DNA of 64,000 bases from positions 100,854,411 to 100,918,410 of the forward strand of contig NC_134084.1 of assembly GCF_000715075.1 (NCBI RefSeq), given 5' to 3'. Positions 1 through 11,011 of this stretch are shown here, piece after piece. Below the pieces are notes generated by a model, which was not told the DNA's origin, ran no database searches, and was given only the letters and a program-made list of their open reading frames with translations. The stretch is from Nicotiana tabacum. Lineage: Eukaryota; Streptophyta; Magnoliopsida; Solanales; Solanaceae. Every line of letters begins with the position of its first letter. The stretch's first letter is position 1. Made by a program: the position numbers and the translations under genes.

Positions 1-912
1 TCAGGTTTTGTCAAATGAAGGAACATCTCTGAAAATATCATGCTTGCTCAGGAAATAGTTCATGGTATTAAAAAGCCAAATGTGGGTTCAAATGTAGTCA
101 TCAAGCTTGACATGGCAAAAGCTTATGACAGAGTTTCCTGGAGCTTCACATGCCTAATGCTCAGAAGAATGGAAGTAAATAAAATTATCATTGACATGAT
201 ATGGAGGACAATGTCTAACAACTGGTACTCTGTAGTTGTTAATGGTACAAGATGTGGCTTCTTCCAATCCTCAAAGGGCCTCAAACAGGGGGATCTACTA
301 GCCCCATCTTTATTCATCATAGGTGTAGAGCTCCTCTCCAGAATGCTCAACAGATTGAATCATGACAAACTGTTTAATGGCTTCTACATGGAAAAGAGAG
401 GGCCACAGATCAATCACTTGAGCATTGCAGATGATATCATCATCTTTACGTCTGGCAAAAGAACATCTCTCAAGAAGATCATGTGGGTCCTTACTAATTA
501 TGAGAACACCTCAAGACAACTCATTAACAGGCAGAAAAGCCATTTCATGACCGCATCCTCTGCTCTGCAAGCTACTATTAGAAGAATCCATGAAGTGACA
601 GGTTTCACCAGAAAAGATTCATCTCTCACATATCTGAGGTGTCCTATTTACACTGGTAGAAGCAAAATCATGCATTTCAATAGGCTAATCTCTAAGGTTG
701 TAGGAAAAATCAAAGGCTATGGTAAAATGTTATCCTATGGTGGAAGGGTAACTTTGATCAAGTATTTACTGAAGGCCCTACCAATTCACTTGCTTTCAGC
801 TGTGTCCCCTCCCAAGACATTCATGAAGCAGATTGAAAGATTCACTGTAAACTTCTTCTGGGGTATGATATCATTAGGCATCATGGTCAAAACTTTCCTA
901 TCCTCTCAATGA
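1..912 (+). pseudogene. LINE reverse transcriptase (partial)
   Basis: This is the polymerase domain that copies LINE RNA at a nicked target. The main open stretch starts at 40, and the same frame reads back to position 1 through a stop. Motif A is KLDMAKAYD (residues 22-30 of the open stretch, catalytic D24). Motif B is GLKQGDLLAPS (80-90). The catalytic C motif is IADD (129-132), where the family usually has FADD or YADD. Later residues include the GYGKMLSYGGR stretch typical of the plant LINE thumb. The reading frame ends at 910-912, whereas intact copies continue into zf-RVT. The N-terminal endonuclease lies outside the window. Family assignment is sure; activity is excluded by the stops. 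Confidence 0.9.
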
Positions 913-1994
913 AGGTGTAGTTGGTTTCAGAACTATCAAGGACACATGCAAGGCCATGGAATTCAAATAATGGTATCATTTCAGAACTGTGGACTCACTT
1001 TGGAGTTCCTTTCTGAAAGCCAAATATTGTTAGAGATCTCACCCCATATCCAAGAAATGGGACATTGCCCAATCTCAAGCTTGGAAAAGGCTGAGCTTCA
1101 ACAAAAAAGATGCTGAAACTACAATTCAGTAGAGATTACATTATGGATGCTACAGCTTCTGATCGGATAATTGGTTGGGATCAGGCCCTTTAGCCAATAG
1201 CAGAACAGGAGGAGGAAGACCAGGCAGAATCTCAATTTCTCATATCTGGAATGATGGGCATTGGGATCTCTAAAATCTTAATAAAACAGCCCCAGCTCAT
1301 AAGATTCATGAGATTATATAAATAGCCATTCACTTCAATCTAGATCTCCCTGACAAGCCTATCTGGATCCCTGTTGTGAATGGTAAATTCATTGTGCTAC
1401 TGCTTGGTATCTCATAAGGAACAAAACACCACCCAACTTCACTAACAAGATGACATGCCACACAAAGATCCGTTTCAAATGGTCATTTTGCCATTGGAGA
1501 ACCCTAAGAAACAAATTACCCACTGATGATAGAGTGCTCCCCTTCATCAGTCACACTTTTCAAGATGTGTTTGTTGCTCCATACATGCTCGTGAAATAAT
1601 AGATCACCTCTTCAACTCTAGCAACTTTGCAAAAATCATTTGGAGGAAGTATGGAGGTCATGTAGGTGTCCACACTGAGAACTTGCCTTTTAGAATGCTT
1701 CTAATGAAATGGTGGCTTCAGAAGAGTCATAATGTGATTCAAAAGCTCATCTTGGACACCACCCCTACCATTATTTGCTGGAACTTGTAGAAACATAGAT
1801 GCAGTGCCAAGTATGGGACAAAATCTTCTTCCTTAACCAGGATCATATATTCAATCAACTCAGACAGCAACCTGCTCCTAAGAGCCAACTTCCCTAATGT
1901 CAACTGGCCCCTCAACTGGGGGGATCTCTACCCCTTCATTGAAAATCTCCAGCAACAAACTATTTCTACCCAAATTTGCGGGAACAAACCTGAC
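913..1994 (+). pseudogene. LINE RT thumb and zf-RVT-like remnant
   Basis: No long frame is open here, but translated pieces in shifting frames continue the LINE polyprotein. Near 913-960 there is a GVVGFRTIKD-like stretch. Near 1464-1620 are the pieces FKWSFCHWR and NKLPTDD, which resemble the zf-RVT domain found between RT and RNase H in plant LINEs. Several stops and frameshifts are present. Positions of the individual lesions were not resolved. Confidence 0.65.
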
Positions 1995-2534
1995 AATGAC
2001 TTTGTCAAAGTTAATTCTGATGGCAAGATAGGAGCCAGAGTTATAATCAGAAATCACCATGGGCAGTTCATTCATGCTATGGCTATTCCATTAGGGCAGG
2101 GAACCAATAACTATGCAGAAACAGAAGTAGCGAGAATAGGTATTCAGTGCTGTTTGGCTAATGGATTCACCAGAATTCACTTTGAAGCAGGCTCAACACT
2201 TTTGATCAAATGGTTGACTAAAGATAAGGATCCTCCCTGGACTTTGAACATGAAGATATCACAATTGAAGGACATGTGCAACCAATGCTTAGATTTCAGA
2301 GCTTCTTATGTGTATAGAGAAGCAAATTGTCCTGATGATTCACTGTCAAAGCTCAGTCATGAACTCACATCATCGACTGAGTTCAATAATGCTTCTACTC
2401 TCCCAACTCACATCAGAGGGAAAATCATGCAAGATTACCTGGGTACTCCTGCTTTAAGGCACAGGAAAATCAGCAGAATCTTGGTACCTCCACAATATGC
2501 AAGTTCCTCTTCCTCATATCATGGTTATGGTTGA
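1995..2534 (+). pseudogene. LINE RNase H domain
   Basis: This is the C-terminal RNase H of the LINE, thought to remove RNA from the RNA-DNA hybrid. The frame can be read from about 1995, upstream of the first ATG at 2079. A DG-type opening reads VNSDGKIGA, followed by RNHHGQF. A TNNYAETEVAR-like stretch carries the conserved E. Later come FEAGSTLLIKWL, in place of the usual D-containing motif, and YREANCPDDSLSKL near the C-terminus, where families usually have ANxxAD. The stretch from 2079 alone is 151 codons. It is an RNase_H-like fold (RVT_3 type) characteristic of plant L1 elements. An isolated host RNase H gene is unlikely because the RT remnant lies directly upstream in the same orientation. 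Confidence 0.82.
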
Positions 2535-2621
2535 TGTTTCCTTAGAAATGGGAGCACAATTATCAGTCCAAATGAAGAGCACAAGGCAATAGTTTATGGT
2601 AATCCAAGTCCATGCTTACCT

Positions 2622-3790
2622 CATTTTCTTTTTTGCAGGTACCATCACCTTGGGACTGTATAGACCATTGGCCTCTCCTCAGAGTGTGGTATTAACAGCA
2701 ATATTGTTCAATCTCCTGAGGATTGATCAATGGAGTGGGGTAGATCTCAACACAAACACACACTACAACTTTGAACTCAAAAAACACAACACTAGTTTCT
2801 CAACTTGCAAGGAAAAAGGAATGAAGACATTGACAAAAATGCAGTCCATACTCCCAATATGTGGACCAATTTTCACCTTCTTCCCTTTGCTCATCAATGT
2901 TCCTAGTACACACAAGAACCTTGGAGCAATTTCGTCTTTTTTGCAGCCCAATAATCAATCTGCAAACACCCCTAAACCTCAGAAAAAACACAGAATCAAA
3001 AAACTGGGCAGAACTGCCCTATTTCTCTAACTCTGTTTTCTTTTTTGCAGGTTTCATTCATTCATTGATGCTTATCCAATTGATGCACTTCCAGGGTGTG
3101 GTATTAGCATCCATGATGCTCATTCTCCTGGAAGTATATCAACTGGATCAATCAGTGTTTCCAACTGCTGAAGCACTCATATCCAGTAGATCAAGTGGAC
3201 AGTTCTTCACAAATACCTACAGATATGCCCATACAACACTTGCATACATATATCACAGTCATTCAAGGAACGGCACCAACTCGCAGATGTCCAACAAATC
3301 ATACATCAGGAGAGAAAATAGAGCAGTAGGTCTAATTGCAAAGGAACTTGTCTCCAGCAAAACAAATGGGCAAGACATTAGTTCCTCATGCTGTAAATCA
3401 TCTACCTGCAATCACCTCCCCACAGTTAAGTCACCCAATAACTATCACCACTGCCCTATTCTCTACAGAAACCAAAAACCTGTTGTGCTAACACCACATC
3501 ACTCCCAACAATTCATCAGAAACCACAGCCCAACACCCCTCAATGCACCCAGAATAAACAAGAACCTGGGGGCAAAAGGTCTTCTCCTAATAGCTGCACA
3601 CCAACAACTACAAAAAATCCACACTGATATCTCCCTGACCCTCACAACATAATCCCCAACAATGCTCCTAGTATACACAAGAACCTGGAAGCAGAAGTTT
3701 TTGCATTAACCTATTTATTTCTTATTGCAGGTACCTGGGATAGATTCAATATACTAACTCAATTGCAAGGAGTGGTATTAGAATTTCAAA
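2622..3790 (+). repeat. Three diverged repeats in LINE tail
   Basis: Copies start at about 2622, 3031 and 3713. Each begins with a T-rich tract, then TTTTGCAGGT or TATTGCAGGT, then after about 60 bases a GTGTGGTATTA or AGTGGTATTA word. They look like a 3' splice-acceptor unit duplicated unevenly (spacing about 410 and 680 bases). Confidence 0.6.
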
Positions 3791-4669
3791 TGCTCAACCT
3801 TCTACAATTGTGTCAATATTTGAGGGTCTGTCATACCTTTCCTGGTAGAACTTGTAGGAGCCAACACATGATTATCCAGCTACGCACATAGCTATAGAAA
3901 CATCATGAAAGCACCACATGGGGAAACTCTGAAAGCAGGCAACAACACAAGCTATCAGCACTGCTACTCCAGCTTTCAATCTCAATGGTGTAGTCCAAAC
4001 AAATCAGCATCTGCACAGATTTCTAGTAGCACACTCCTAGGGGCCCATACCTAGCTTAGCTACTTAATTCTGCAATCAATTATCACAAGCACTGGATCAT
4101 TTCTTGCATAAGCTTCACTAGGTGCTTCAAGTTTAACTAGATGCAGGAAACATGCCAATGCTTACCCTCTTATGTCAGCAATAACATACAGCAATTGCCA
4201 TTTTGTTCACAAACAAGGACTCTCTACTCTCCACAAACAAGGACCCTTTTGATAGACATCTTCAACCTGGCTTTCCTTGACACCAATGTCAAAGCAAGAT
4301 TGAAGATGTTTCCCTCCATTTACACATGATTTTTGCCATGCCTTATAGGGAATTTCTACAACTCTTCTACATGTAGAACTTTTTGTATATGGAAGCTGGC
4401 TCTCCACTTATTTACATAGTAGAAATAGGTTCACTTGTGCATTTTTGTATAGTTGACCTAAGTTTACTTCACTCTATTTGTGTACATCCAATTGACTATC
4501 ACTGTTCTATAGTCAATTAGAACATTATTATAGGTCTAACTCATCATAGCATTCAGGTTTCACCTGGTCATCCTGTTTGGATGACCAAGTGTTCATGTAT
4601 CATATTTTCGGAGGTAAGGTTTATGTCCCCCTCCTTTGATGTACTTTATTCTTTATATATGAAAATCAG

Positions 4670-4690
4670 CACTAGGCACAATTCCTAGTG
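4670..4690 (+). other. Terminal hairpin of LINE
   Basis: CACTAGG (4670-4676) and CCTAGTG (4684-4690) are perfect inverted arms of 7 bases around a 7-base loop, 14 bases before the LINE end. A stem close to the 3' end is the kind of structure recognised by LINE reverse transcriptases; that role is inference here. Confidence 0.6.
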
Positions 4691-4704
4691 GATTCTACAA
4701 AAAG

Positions 4705-5338
4705 ATTTCTAATTAAATGATGAAGGATATAACCATAAAGGAGTTAAGGATCGTTACCCACAAGCTTCCTCTGATAAATCCCTCAAAATTTTGCCTCAAT
4801 CCGAGCTCTCTAGGTCCAAAAATCGAGAATGAAATCAAACCCGCACACTTAGCCCTTTTTCTACCAGTGATTTTGCTTCTACGAGAGGGTCCACCGTACA
4901 CGCAGTTCCGCACATGCGGAAAATCCATCGCAAATGCGGACTTAACTTAAGTCCAAGATTCTGCATCTGCGCGAGATATGCCGCATCTGCGCTCCTGCTC
5001 CTGCGGATAGATATCCGCTTCTGTGATCAACCTTCTGCTTTTGTGCTCTACCTTTCGCAGAAGTGACTTCGCTTCTGTGGTCCTTCCCTCACACATGTGA
5101 CCTATGACCTTTTCCTTCCAATCCGCACCTGCGTCCTGTGGCTCGCTTCTACGAGGTTGCACTTTATCTATCCTAATCCTAAGACTTAAGCCTCCATTTA
5201 GGGACTAAGTATCCCAAAATACTCCTAAAACTAAAATGAAACCTACCGGCAAGTCACAGTAGCAGAAATAGATACGGGGGAAATAATTAACAAGGAATCG
5301 GGGCTATAACTCTCAAAACAATCATCCTGGTCATTACA
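4705..5338 (-). repeat. Element A 3' LTR (truncated, internally deleted)
   Basis: On the minus strand the LTR begins TGTAATGACCAGGATG, just after the polypurine tract. It matches parts of the right-hand LTR from about 16413, including the block of CG-rich words. It is shorter than the corresponding 1141 bases of the 5' LTR. At about 5155-5190 it jumps to the sequence equivalent to about 17410, so roughly 500 bases are missing. Its outer part is cut by the LINE. Confidence 0.85.
4875..5160. repeat. CG-rich word cluster in LTR A (3' copy)
   Basis: Same family of words as 16575-16890, more decayed by apparent C-to-T changes (for example TTCTACGAG where the other copy has TTCTGCGGG). Confidence 0.65.
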
Positions 5339-5347
5339 TCCTCCCCT
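5339..5347 (-). other. Element A polypurine tract
   Basis: Minus strand AGGGGAGGA lies directly before the TG of the LTR. It is the expected plus-strand primer for cDNA synthesis. Confidence 0.8.
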
Positions 5348-5384
5348 ATTAAAGTAATCGTTCGTCCTCAAATGAGCATATAGA

Positions 5385-6950
5385 CATACCTGAAGTTTGA
5401 AAAGATGAGGATAACAGCTGCGCAAATACTGCTCGGTCTCCCAAGTCACCTCCTCGACCGGTTGACCCCTCCACTAAACCTTCATCGAAGCAATGTTCTT
5501 TGACCTCAGCTTTCGAACCAGCCTGTCCAAAATAGCCACTGGCTCCTCAACAGAAGATAGATCCCTATCCAACAGGACTAAGCTAAAATCCAACACGTGA
5601 GATGGATCATCGTGATACTTCTGAGCATATAAACATAGAATACCGGATGAACTCCTACTAGACTGGGAGGCAAGGCAAGCTCATAAGCAACCTCCCCAAC
5701 TCGCCGAAATACCTCAAATGGACCAATGAACCTTGGGCTCAGTTTTCCCTTCTTTCTGAACCTCATGACGCCCTTCATATGCGAAACCCGGAGCAAGACC
5801 CGCTCTCCAACCATGAATTCAACACCACGAACCTTTTGATCCGCATAACTCTTCTATTGGGGCTGGTTTGTGCGAAGTCTATCCTGAATCACCTTAACCT
5901 TCTCTAAGGCATCCTGAACCAAGTATGTACCCAATAAACTGGCCTCCCCCGTCTCGAACCAACTCATTGGGGACCAACACTACCTATAATACAAAGACTT
6001 ATACGGTGCCATCTGAATGTTAGATTTATAGTTGTTGTTGTTGTATGCAAATTCCACAAGTGGCATTAACTGATCCCAATAACCTCCAAACTCGATCACA
6101 CACGCACAGAGCATATCCTCTAGAATCTGAATAGTGCACTTGGACTGTCCGTCCGTCTCAGGGTGAAATGTTGTGCTAAACTCCACCCGAGTACCCAACT
6201 CCTATTTTATGGACCTCTAGAATAGTGGTGTAAACTGCGTACCCCTATCAGAGATAATAGATATAGTCACACCATGAAGTCTTACAATCTCGCGGATATA
6301 AACTCGGGCCAGCTGCTTGAAAAAATAGGTAGTCATCACAGGAATGAAATGATCAGACTTGGTCAGCCTATCCACAATTACCCAAGCTACATAAAACTTC
6401 TGGTGAGTCTGTAGGAGTCCAACAATGAAATCCATAGTGATCCGCTCCCATTTCCACACCGAAATCTCTAACTTCTGAAGCAATCCACTCGGTCGCTGAT
6501 GCTCATACTTCACCTACTGGAAATTTAGACACCATGCTACATATTCCACTATGTCTTTCTTCATTATATGCCACCAATAATGCTTCCTCAAGTCCTGATA
6601 CATATTCGTGGCACCCGGATGAATGGAGTACCGCGAGCTGTGAGTCTCTTGAAGAATCAACTCACGCAATCCATCTATATTGGGCACACATAGCCTACTT
6701 TCACTCTTCGAATGTGAGCGAAGTACTTCGAGGGATTATATGGAAGAAACCTTCATCATCAATGCACCATCATTCCCAATAGTGACCTCCTTAGCCCCAC
6801 CATGCCGAACCGTATCATTAAGGACGAACAGATAGGGGTCATTATACTGACGCTCCCTGATACAATCATAAAGAGAAGATTAGGAGACTAAACAAGCCAA
6901 AACTCGTCTCGGCTCAGAAGTATCCAATCTAACAAACTTGTTGGCTAAGT
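5385..6950 (-). pseudogene. Element A integrase and chromodomain-like end
   Basis: This encoded the integrase that inserts cDNA. Read on the minus strand, an open piece at 6513-6217 contains WERITMDFIVGL (first catalytic D, residue 28) and IISDRGTQF (second D, residue 89). The next piece (6198-5980) has HPETDGQSKCTIQ, where the third catalytic residue, normally E, is K (codon at 6139-6141). The zinc-binding part upstream reads CLNFQ rather than CxxC. The piece at 5814-5578 holds the GKKGKLSPRFIGPF-type C-terminal domain. A WETEQYLRSCYPHLF end (about 5449-5390) matches a Tekay chromodomain tail. Stops lie at about 6214 and 5977 among others. Two of the three known integrase sites are damaged, so this copy is dead. 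Confidence 0.88.
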
Positions 6951-6951
6951 C

Positions 6952-8237
6952 CTAAACATCCAGTGCCAATGGCCTCTCTACTGCAGGCAAATATGCTAAG
7001 TTTCCCACACTCCCCGCCCTGCGACTAAAGGCATGAAACGTAGATGGTAACTCAAGGTTGTGGACAAGGTAGTTCTTTTCATGCACCTTTAGATGTCTAG
7101 ATGCATAGGTAATCACCATATGGTTCTGCATCAACACCGCACCGAGATCAACTCGCAGCGCATCACATTAAACAGTATAAGACCCCGAACCTGTAGGCAA
7201 TACCAATACTGGGGCTGTAGTCAAAGCTGTCTTGAGCTTTTGAAAGCTCTCCTCACACTCTTTTGTCCACATAAACGGAGCATCATTCTGGGTGAGCCTG
7301 GTCATAGGTGCTGCAATAAAGGAGAATCCCTTAACAAATTGACGGTAATAACCCGCCAAACCAAGAAATATTTGGATCTCTGTAGCTAAGGACGGTCTGC
7401 GAAAACTCTGCACTACTTCCACCTTTTTCGAATCCACTTTGATCCCTTCGCACGACACTATGTGACCCAAAAATGTCACTGAATCCAACTAGAACTCACA
7501 TTTTGAGAACTTTTCATATAATTTCTTCTCTCTCAAGGTCTGAAGCACAGTCCTCCGGTGCTGCTCATGATCCTCCCAACTCCGGGAGTACACAAGAATG
7601 TCTTCAACAAAGACAATGATGAATGAGTCAAGATAAGGCCAAAATACACTGTGCATCAAATGCATAAATGCTACTGGGGTGCTGGTTAGCCCAAATGACA
7701 TCACAAGGAATGCGTAATGACCATACCGAGTCTTGAAAGTAGTCTTAGGGATATCTAGCTCTTGAATCTTCAACTGATGATAACCTTAATGGAAATCAAT
7801 CTTGGAAAACACCTAGGCACCCATAAAATAGGTCATCAATACGAGGCAAAGGATACAAGTTCTTCATTGTGAGTTTGTTTAACTGGCGATAATCAATGCA
7901 CATACGCATAGAATCACCCTTTTTCTTCACAAACAAGACAGGAGCACCCCAAGATGACACATTAAGCTGAATGAAGCCCTTATCAAGCAATTTATGTAAA
8001 TGTTCCTTCAACTCCTTCAACTCAAGAGGGGCTATATTATAAGGAAATAGAGATGGGCTGAGTGTCGGGCAACAAATCAATACCAAAGTCGATTTCTCTA
8101 TTGGGCAGCATGCCTGGAAGATCAGCTGGAAATACATCAGGGAAATCCCTGACTACTTTGACTAACTCAACTATCGGGGTATCAATACTGACATCTATCA
8201 CATAGGCTAGATACGCTTCACACCTCTTCTCACCCAT
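6952..8237 (-). pseudogene. Element A reverse transcriptase with deleted RNase H
   Basis: RT pieces lie at 8237-8037, 8137-7796, 7773-7489 and 7488-7168 on the minus strand. They are separated by a frame overlap and stops. Recognisable motifs include [35 protein letters not shown] and the active site [10 protein letters not shown]. The family has two adjacent aspartates there; here the first is E (codon 7603-7605). The connection domain (FLGHIVSCEGIKVD, GLAGYYRQF) follows. The RNase H start survives as [14 protein letters not shown] and [20 protein letters not shown]. The frame then jumps at about 7022-7035 from STFHAF to [11 protein letters not shown], the region after RNase H. Most of the RNase H domain, about 200 bases, is therefore deleted in frame. 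Confidence 0.9.
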
Positions 8238-8995
8238 TTATTGAGCTTTAAGAAATGAAATAAATTTGCTAAGATGGTAATCTAAGGTACCCCTCCACTC
8301 TAATCGCGGTAAGCCTATTATAGCCAGCTTTACGGTCTTGACGTTATAATCAAGAATAGCATAATGATGTGACAACCAGTCCATGCCCAAGATAATATCA
8401 AAGTCTACCATGATGAGCAATAATAAATCGGCTCTAGTATCAAAACCACTAAGATTAATCAAACACGAGCGATACACGTGGTTCACAACAAGAGAATCTC
8501 CCACAGGAGTAGACACATAAACAAGGGAACTCAAAGAATCCTGAGATACTCCCAAATGCGGGGTAAAATAAAATGACATATAGGAATAAGTGGAGCCTAG
8601 ATCAAATAGAGCAGATGCATCTCTCTGACAGATCGGAACAATACCTATAATGACAGATTTAAAAGCAACGGCCTTTGTACGAGCAGGAAGGGCATAGTAT
8701 CTGGCCTGGCCTCCCCCTCTAGGGCAACCACTACCTCCTCGACCTCTACCTCGATCTGGCTGAGTAGGTGGAGTAATAGCTGGTGTTGGAATCATGGCCT
8801 GAGGACCTGGTGGAGCACGTTGTGGCTAAGAAGTCTGTGAAGGTGCACCTCCTCCTAAGTCTAGGGAAATCCCTCACTATATGGCGAGTGTCACCACACT
8901 AAAAAAAAACTCTAAGAAGGCGTGGTTACTGTGGCTGACTCGGGCCAACTCTACTTGACTAACCGCTAAAAACACCCCATGTATGAGGTACACTA
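8238..8995 (-). pseudogene. Element A gag end and aspartic protease
   Basis: The open stretch 8795-8238 starts with a basic RGRGRGG segment, the end of gag, and continues into a retroviral-type protease. The active-site motif is FDLGSTYS, where this plant family usually has DPGSTYS. The flap-side motif ILGMDWLSHHYAILDY follows. The enzyme would cut the Gag-Pol polyprotein. The reading frame ends in TAA at 8238-8240 immediately before the RT linker. Sequence 8796-8995 is gag coding remnant up to the insertion point of solo LTR D; gag resumes at 13583. Confidence 0.85.
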
Positions 8996-9000
8996 ATACT
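8996..9000. other. Target duplication of D (left), ATACT
   Basis: ATACT at 8996-9000 is repeated at 13578-13582, immediately outside the solo LTR. This is a five-base duplication as made by Ty3/gypsy integrases. Confidence 0.85.
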
Positions 9001-9899
9001 TGTCGCGCCCCATTTTTCCTTGCGGAGTCCGGGTTTAGACATTCCTTTGGGAAAACTCATTTCCTTTTGGGAATTGGGTATGGAATTTGAAGAGTCGCCA
9101 CCTAACGGATTTAAAGTACATTAGGGCACCTAAAGCAAATAACTCATAAACCGGTTTGCATTACCATAGATTGGGTAAAGACTCAAAATAATCTTGAGAG
9201 GAATGTGTTAGGTACCCCTCGAGGTCCACAACGGTGGGTCCTGGCCAAACTAAAATTAGGTGAATTAGTCTTATAAGCAAACAAAGCAATTTAGACAAAT
9301 AGATATTACGTTTAAAATGAGGGGTAAAAGGGGTCCTAGGTTTTTTTTAGCCTATAGGATCACTTCTGTACAATACTTGGTAATCATCCCCAAGTAGAGG
9401 TGTTAGACATAGAATTAGCGCACGTGTCATCATATCTTTTACTACCTGATTACCCTCCCCTTAATGGTTATATAAGCGATGCTAATTAAACGTACTTTAT
9501 GCATGCATTACCCGTCCCTTACTTGTGGTCGTGGAGGTGTTTAGGAATTCTTGTTAAGGTGGATCTAGACTCTCCTATAGTGCTTAAGAGGAGAAAATCT
9601 AAGCAACAAGCAAAACAAATAGGACTGTCAGATAAAGAAACAGTTAAAGGCTCACATTTACCTCCACAAAGAAGCAGGTAATTGCACGTCTCAAACAACA
9701 GTATTTCAGACACTTTTAAAGTCCTATATCAAGATATCTAGGTGAGCACAAAGCAAAACATATGCATTATTTTTTTATATAAAAGCAAGGTAGAAGATAC
9801 CTAATCAGTTTGACTACTGATTTTAGGACTTGCTAAATCTTGGCAGTTCACAAACAGTTAAACAAAGCACAGTTTTATAATTTCAAGATTTTAGTTATC

Positions 9900-10450
9900 C
9901 TACAGGCTTGCCTCGGAATGGATTAGAGATGTCCTATAAACATGATATCTAATCGTTAATCAGAACCACAATAAACTAGTAAATGATTTTAAGCAGGCAG
10001 TTTGGTTCAATAGGTCCTATAGGCATACTATCTAGGTGCTGAAAAATAATCACAAATGTTACAGAACTAGTTTTATATATAAGCCTGATATCTAGGTGTT
10101 GGGACTGCTTTTATATTTATTTCTTATAGGCATGATTGCTACTGAAGAAACTGATTTTTATACGATTTGACTGCAGGTATGATATATAGGTGAGTGCAAT
10201 AAAAGTCCTAGAACATGGTTTCTAATGCACATAGGAGAATTTATGAACATGATTGTTAAGGCTGAATTAACGACAACCTAGAGACAGGATTTCTAGCGCG
10301 GATGTGAACATGCATAGATAGAAATTAAGAGCAAGGAACATGATGAACCTATAAGCATGTTTTCTAATGCACACAACAACCTATAGGCATGGTTTCTAAT
10401 ACAGGTAGATAATCATAACAGTCCTACGAGCATGATTTCTACCTGATTTC
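9900..10450. repeat. Dispersed short repeats in LTR D
   Basis: The word CCTATAGGCATG or CTATAAACATG followed by ATATCTAGGTG or TTTCTAATGCAC recurs about every 40-100 bases. The same words are more numerous in the homologous LTR of element I (56090-56870). Confidence 0.6.
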
Positions 10451-10900
10451 CCCACAAAAATATATAAAAGTCCATCACATTTTACTAATATCTCTAATAT
10501 CTATTTTACAAGAATTGTTATTACAGACCAAAAATGAATGAATTACAGAAATGAGACTGTTAAACTATAGGGAGCGTGGATAGGCCCAAAAGTAAACCTG
10601 GAAAACCAGGCCTTCAACCAAGTATTAAGTGCCCCAACATCTAATATTATCCAAGAGAGTATCCCGGTGCATCAAAGTTCCTAAGGGCCTCAAGGACCCT
10701 GGGCAACACTCAGACCAAGACTCCTTTTAAAGAGAAATAGTTTTTGTATAATGTGGAAGCGCCAACCCTAGTGTGTTAGAGTTCGGAGGAGTCTCACGGA
10801 CTCCTAAGAAATGCTCACACTGGAGGGGAAGGATCCTAGATATTCTAAAAGTAGTAGTAGAAGATAGTTCTTGAAAGAGTAGAAATAGTTTTAAGAAAAC

Positions 10901-11011
10901 AGTTCAAAAGTGAAAATAGCTCAGAAGTGAAAACAGTTCAGAAGTGAAAATAGCTCAGAAGTGAAAACAGTTCATAAGTGAAAACAATTCAGAAGTGAAA
11001 ACAGTTTAGAA
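10901..11011. repeat. 17-bp tandem repeat in LTR D
   Basis: There are about 6.5 copies of a 17-base unit resembling AGTTCAGAAGTGAAAAC. Alternate copies read AGCTC instead of AGTTC, so the array probably grew by doubling a two-unit block. Confidence 0.85.

Larger units (their letters stand above)
1..4704 (+). mobile_element. L1-type LINE, 3' portion
   Basis: This is a non-LTR retrotransposon entering from the left edge. In order it shows a reverse transcriptase fragment, a zinc-finger-like region (zf-RVT type), an RNase H domain and a long 3' region of about 2.2 kb. The domain order RT, zf-RVT, RNase H is known for plant L1-clade LINEs. The 3' end is placed at about 4704 because sequence from 4705 onward matches the inside of element A's LTR at about 16413. 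The LINE therefore inserted into, or is fused with, the 3' LTR of A. Its 5' end and the left target duplication lie outside the window. Many stops show it is inactive. Confidence 0.85.
2535..4704 (+). other. LINE 3' region with internal repeats
   Basis: This is the non-coding tail of the LINE. Open stretches at 2596-3030 and 2861-3652 have no recognisable domain and a low-complexity composition, so I do not call them genes. Three related blocks each contain a pyrimidine-rich run ending in TTGCAGGT followed about 60 bases later by GTGGTATTA (about 2622-2695, 3031-3105 and 3713-3781). A second motif resembling AATGCTCCTAGTATACAC then AAGAACCTGGA recurs near 2897, 3541 and 3660. A terminal hairpin lies at 4670-4690. 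Confidence 0.6.

Noticed and set aside
2596..3652. Overlapping open frames that could look like host genes or exons
   Set aside because: They lie in the LINE tail, contain internal repeats, overlap each other in different frames and have no recognisable domain.
10901..11011. CRISPR-like direct repeats
   Set aside because: The 17-bp units abut without unique spacers and the genome is a plant's; ordinary minisatellite.
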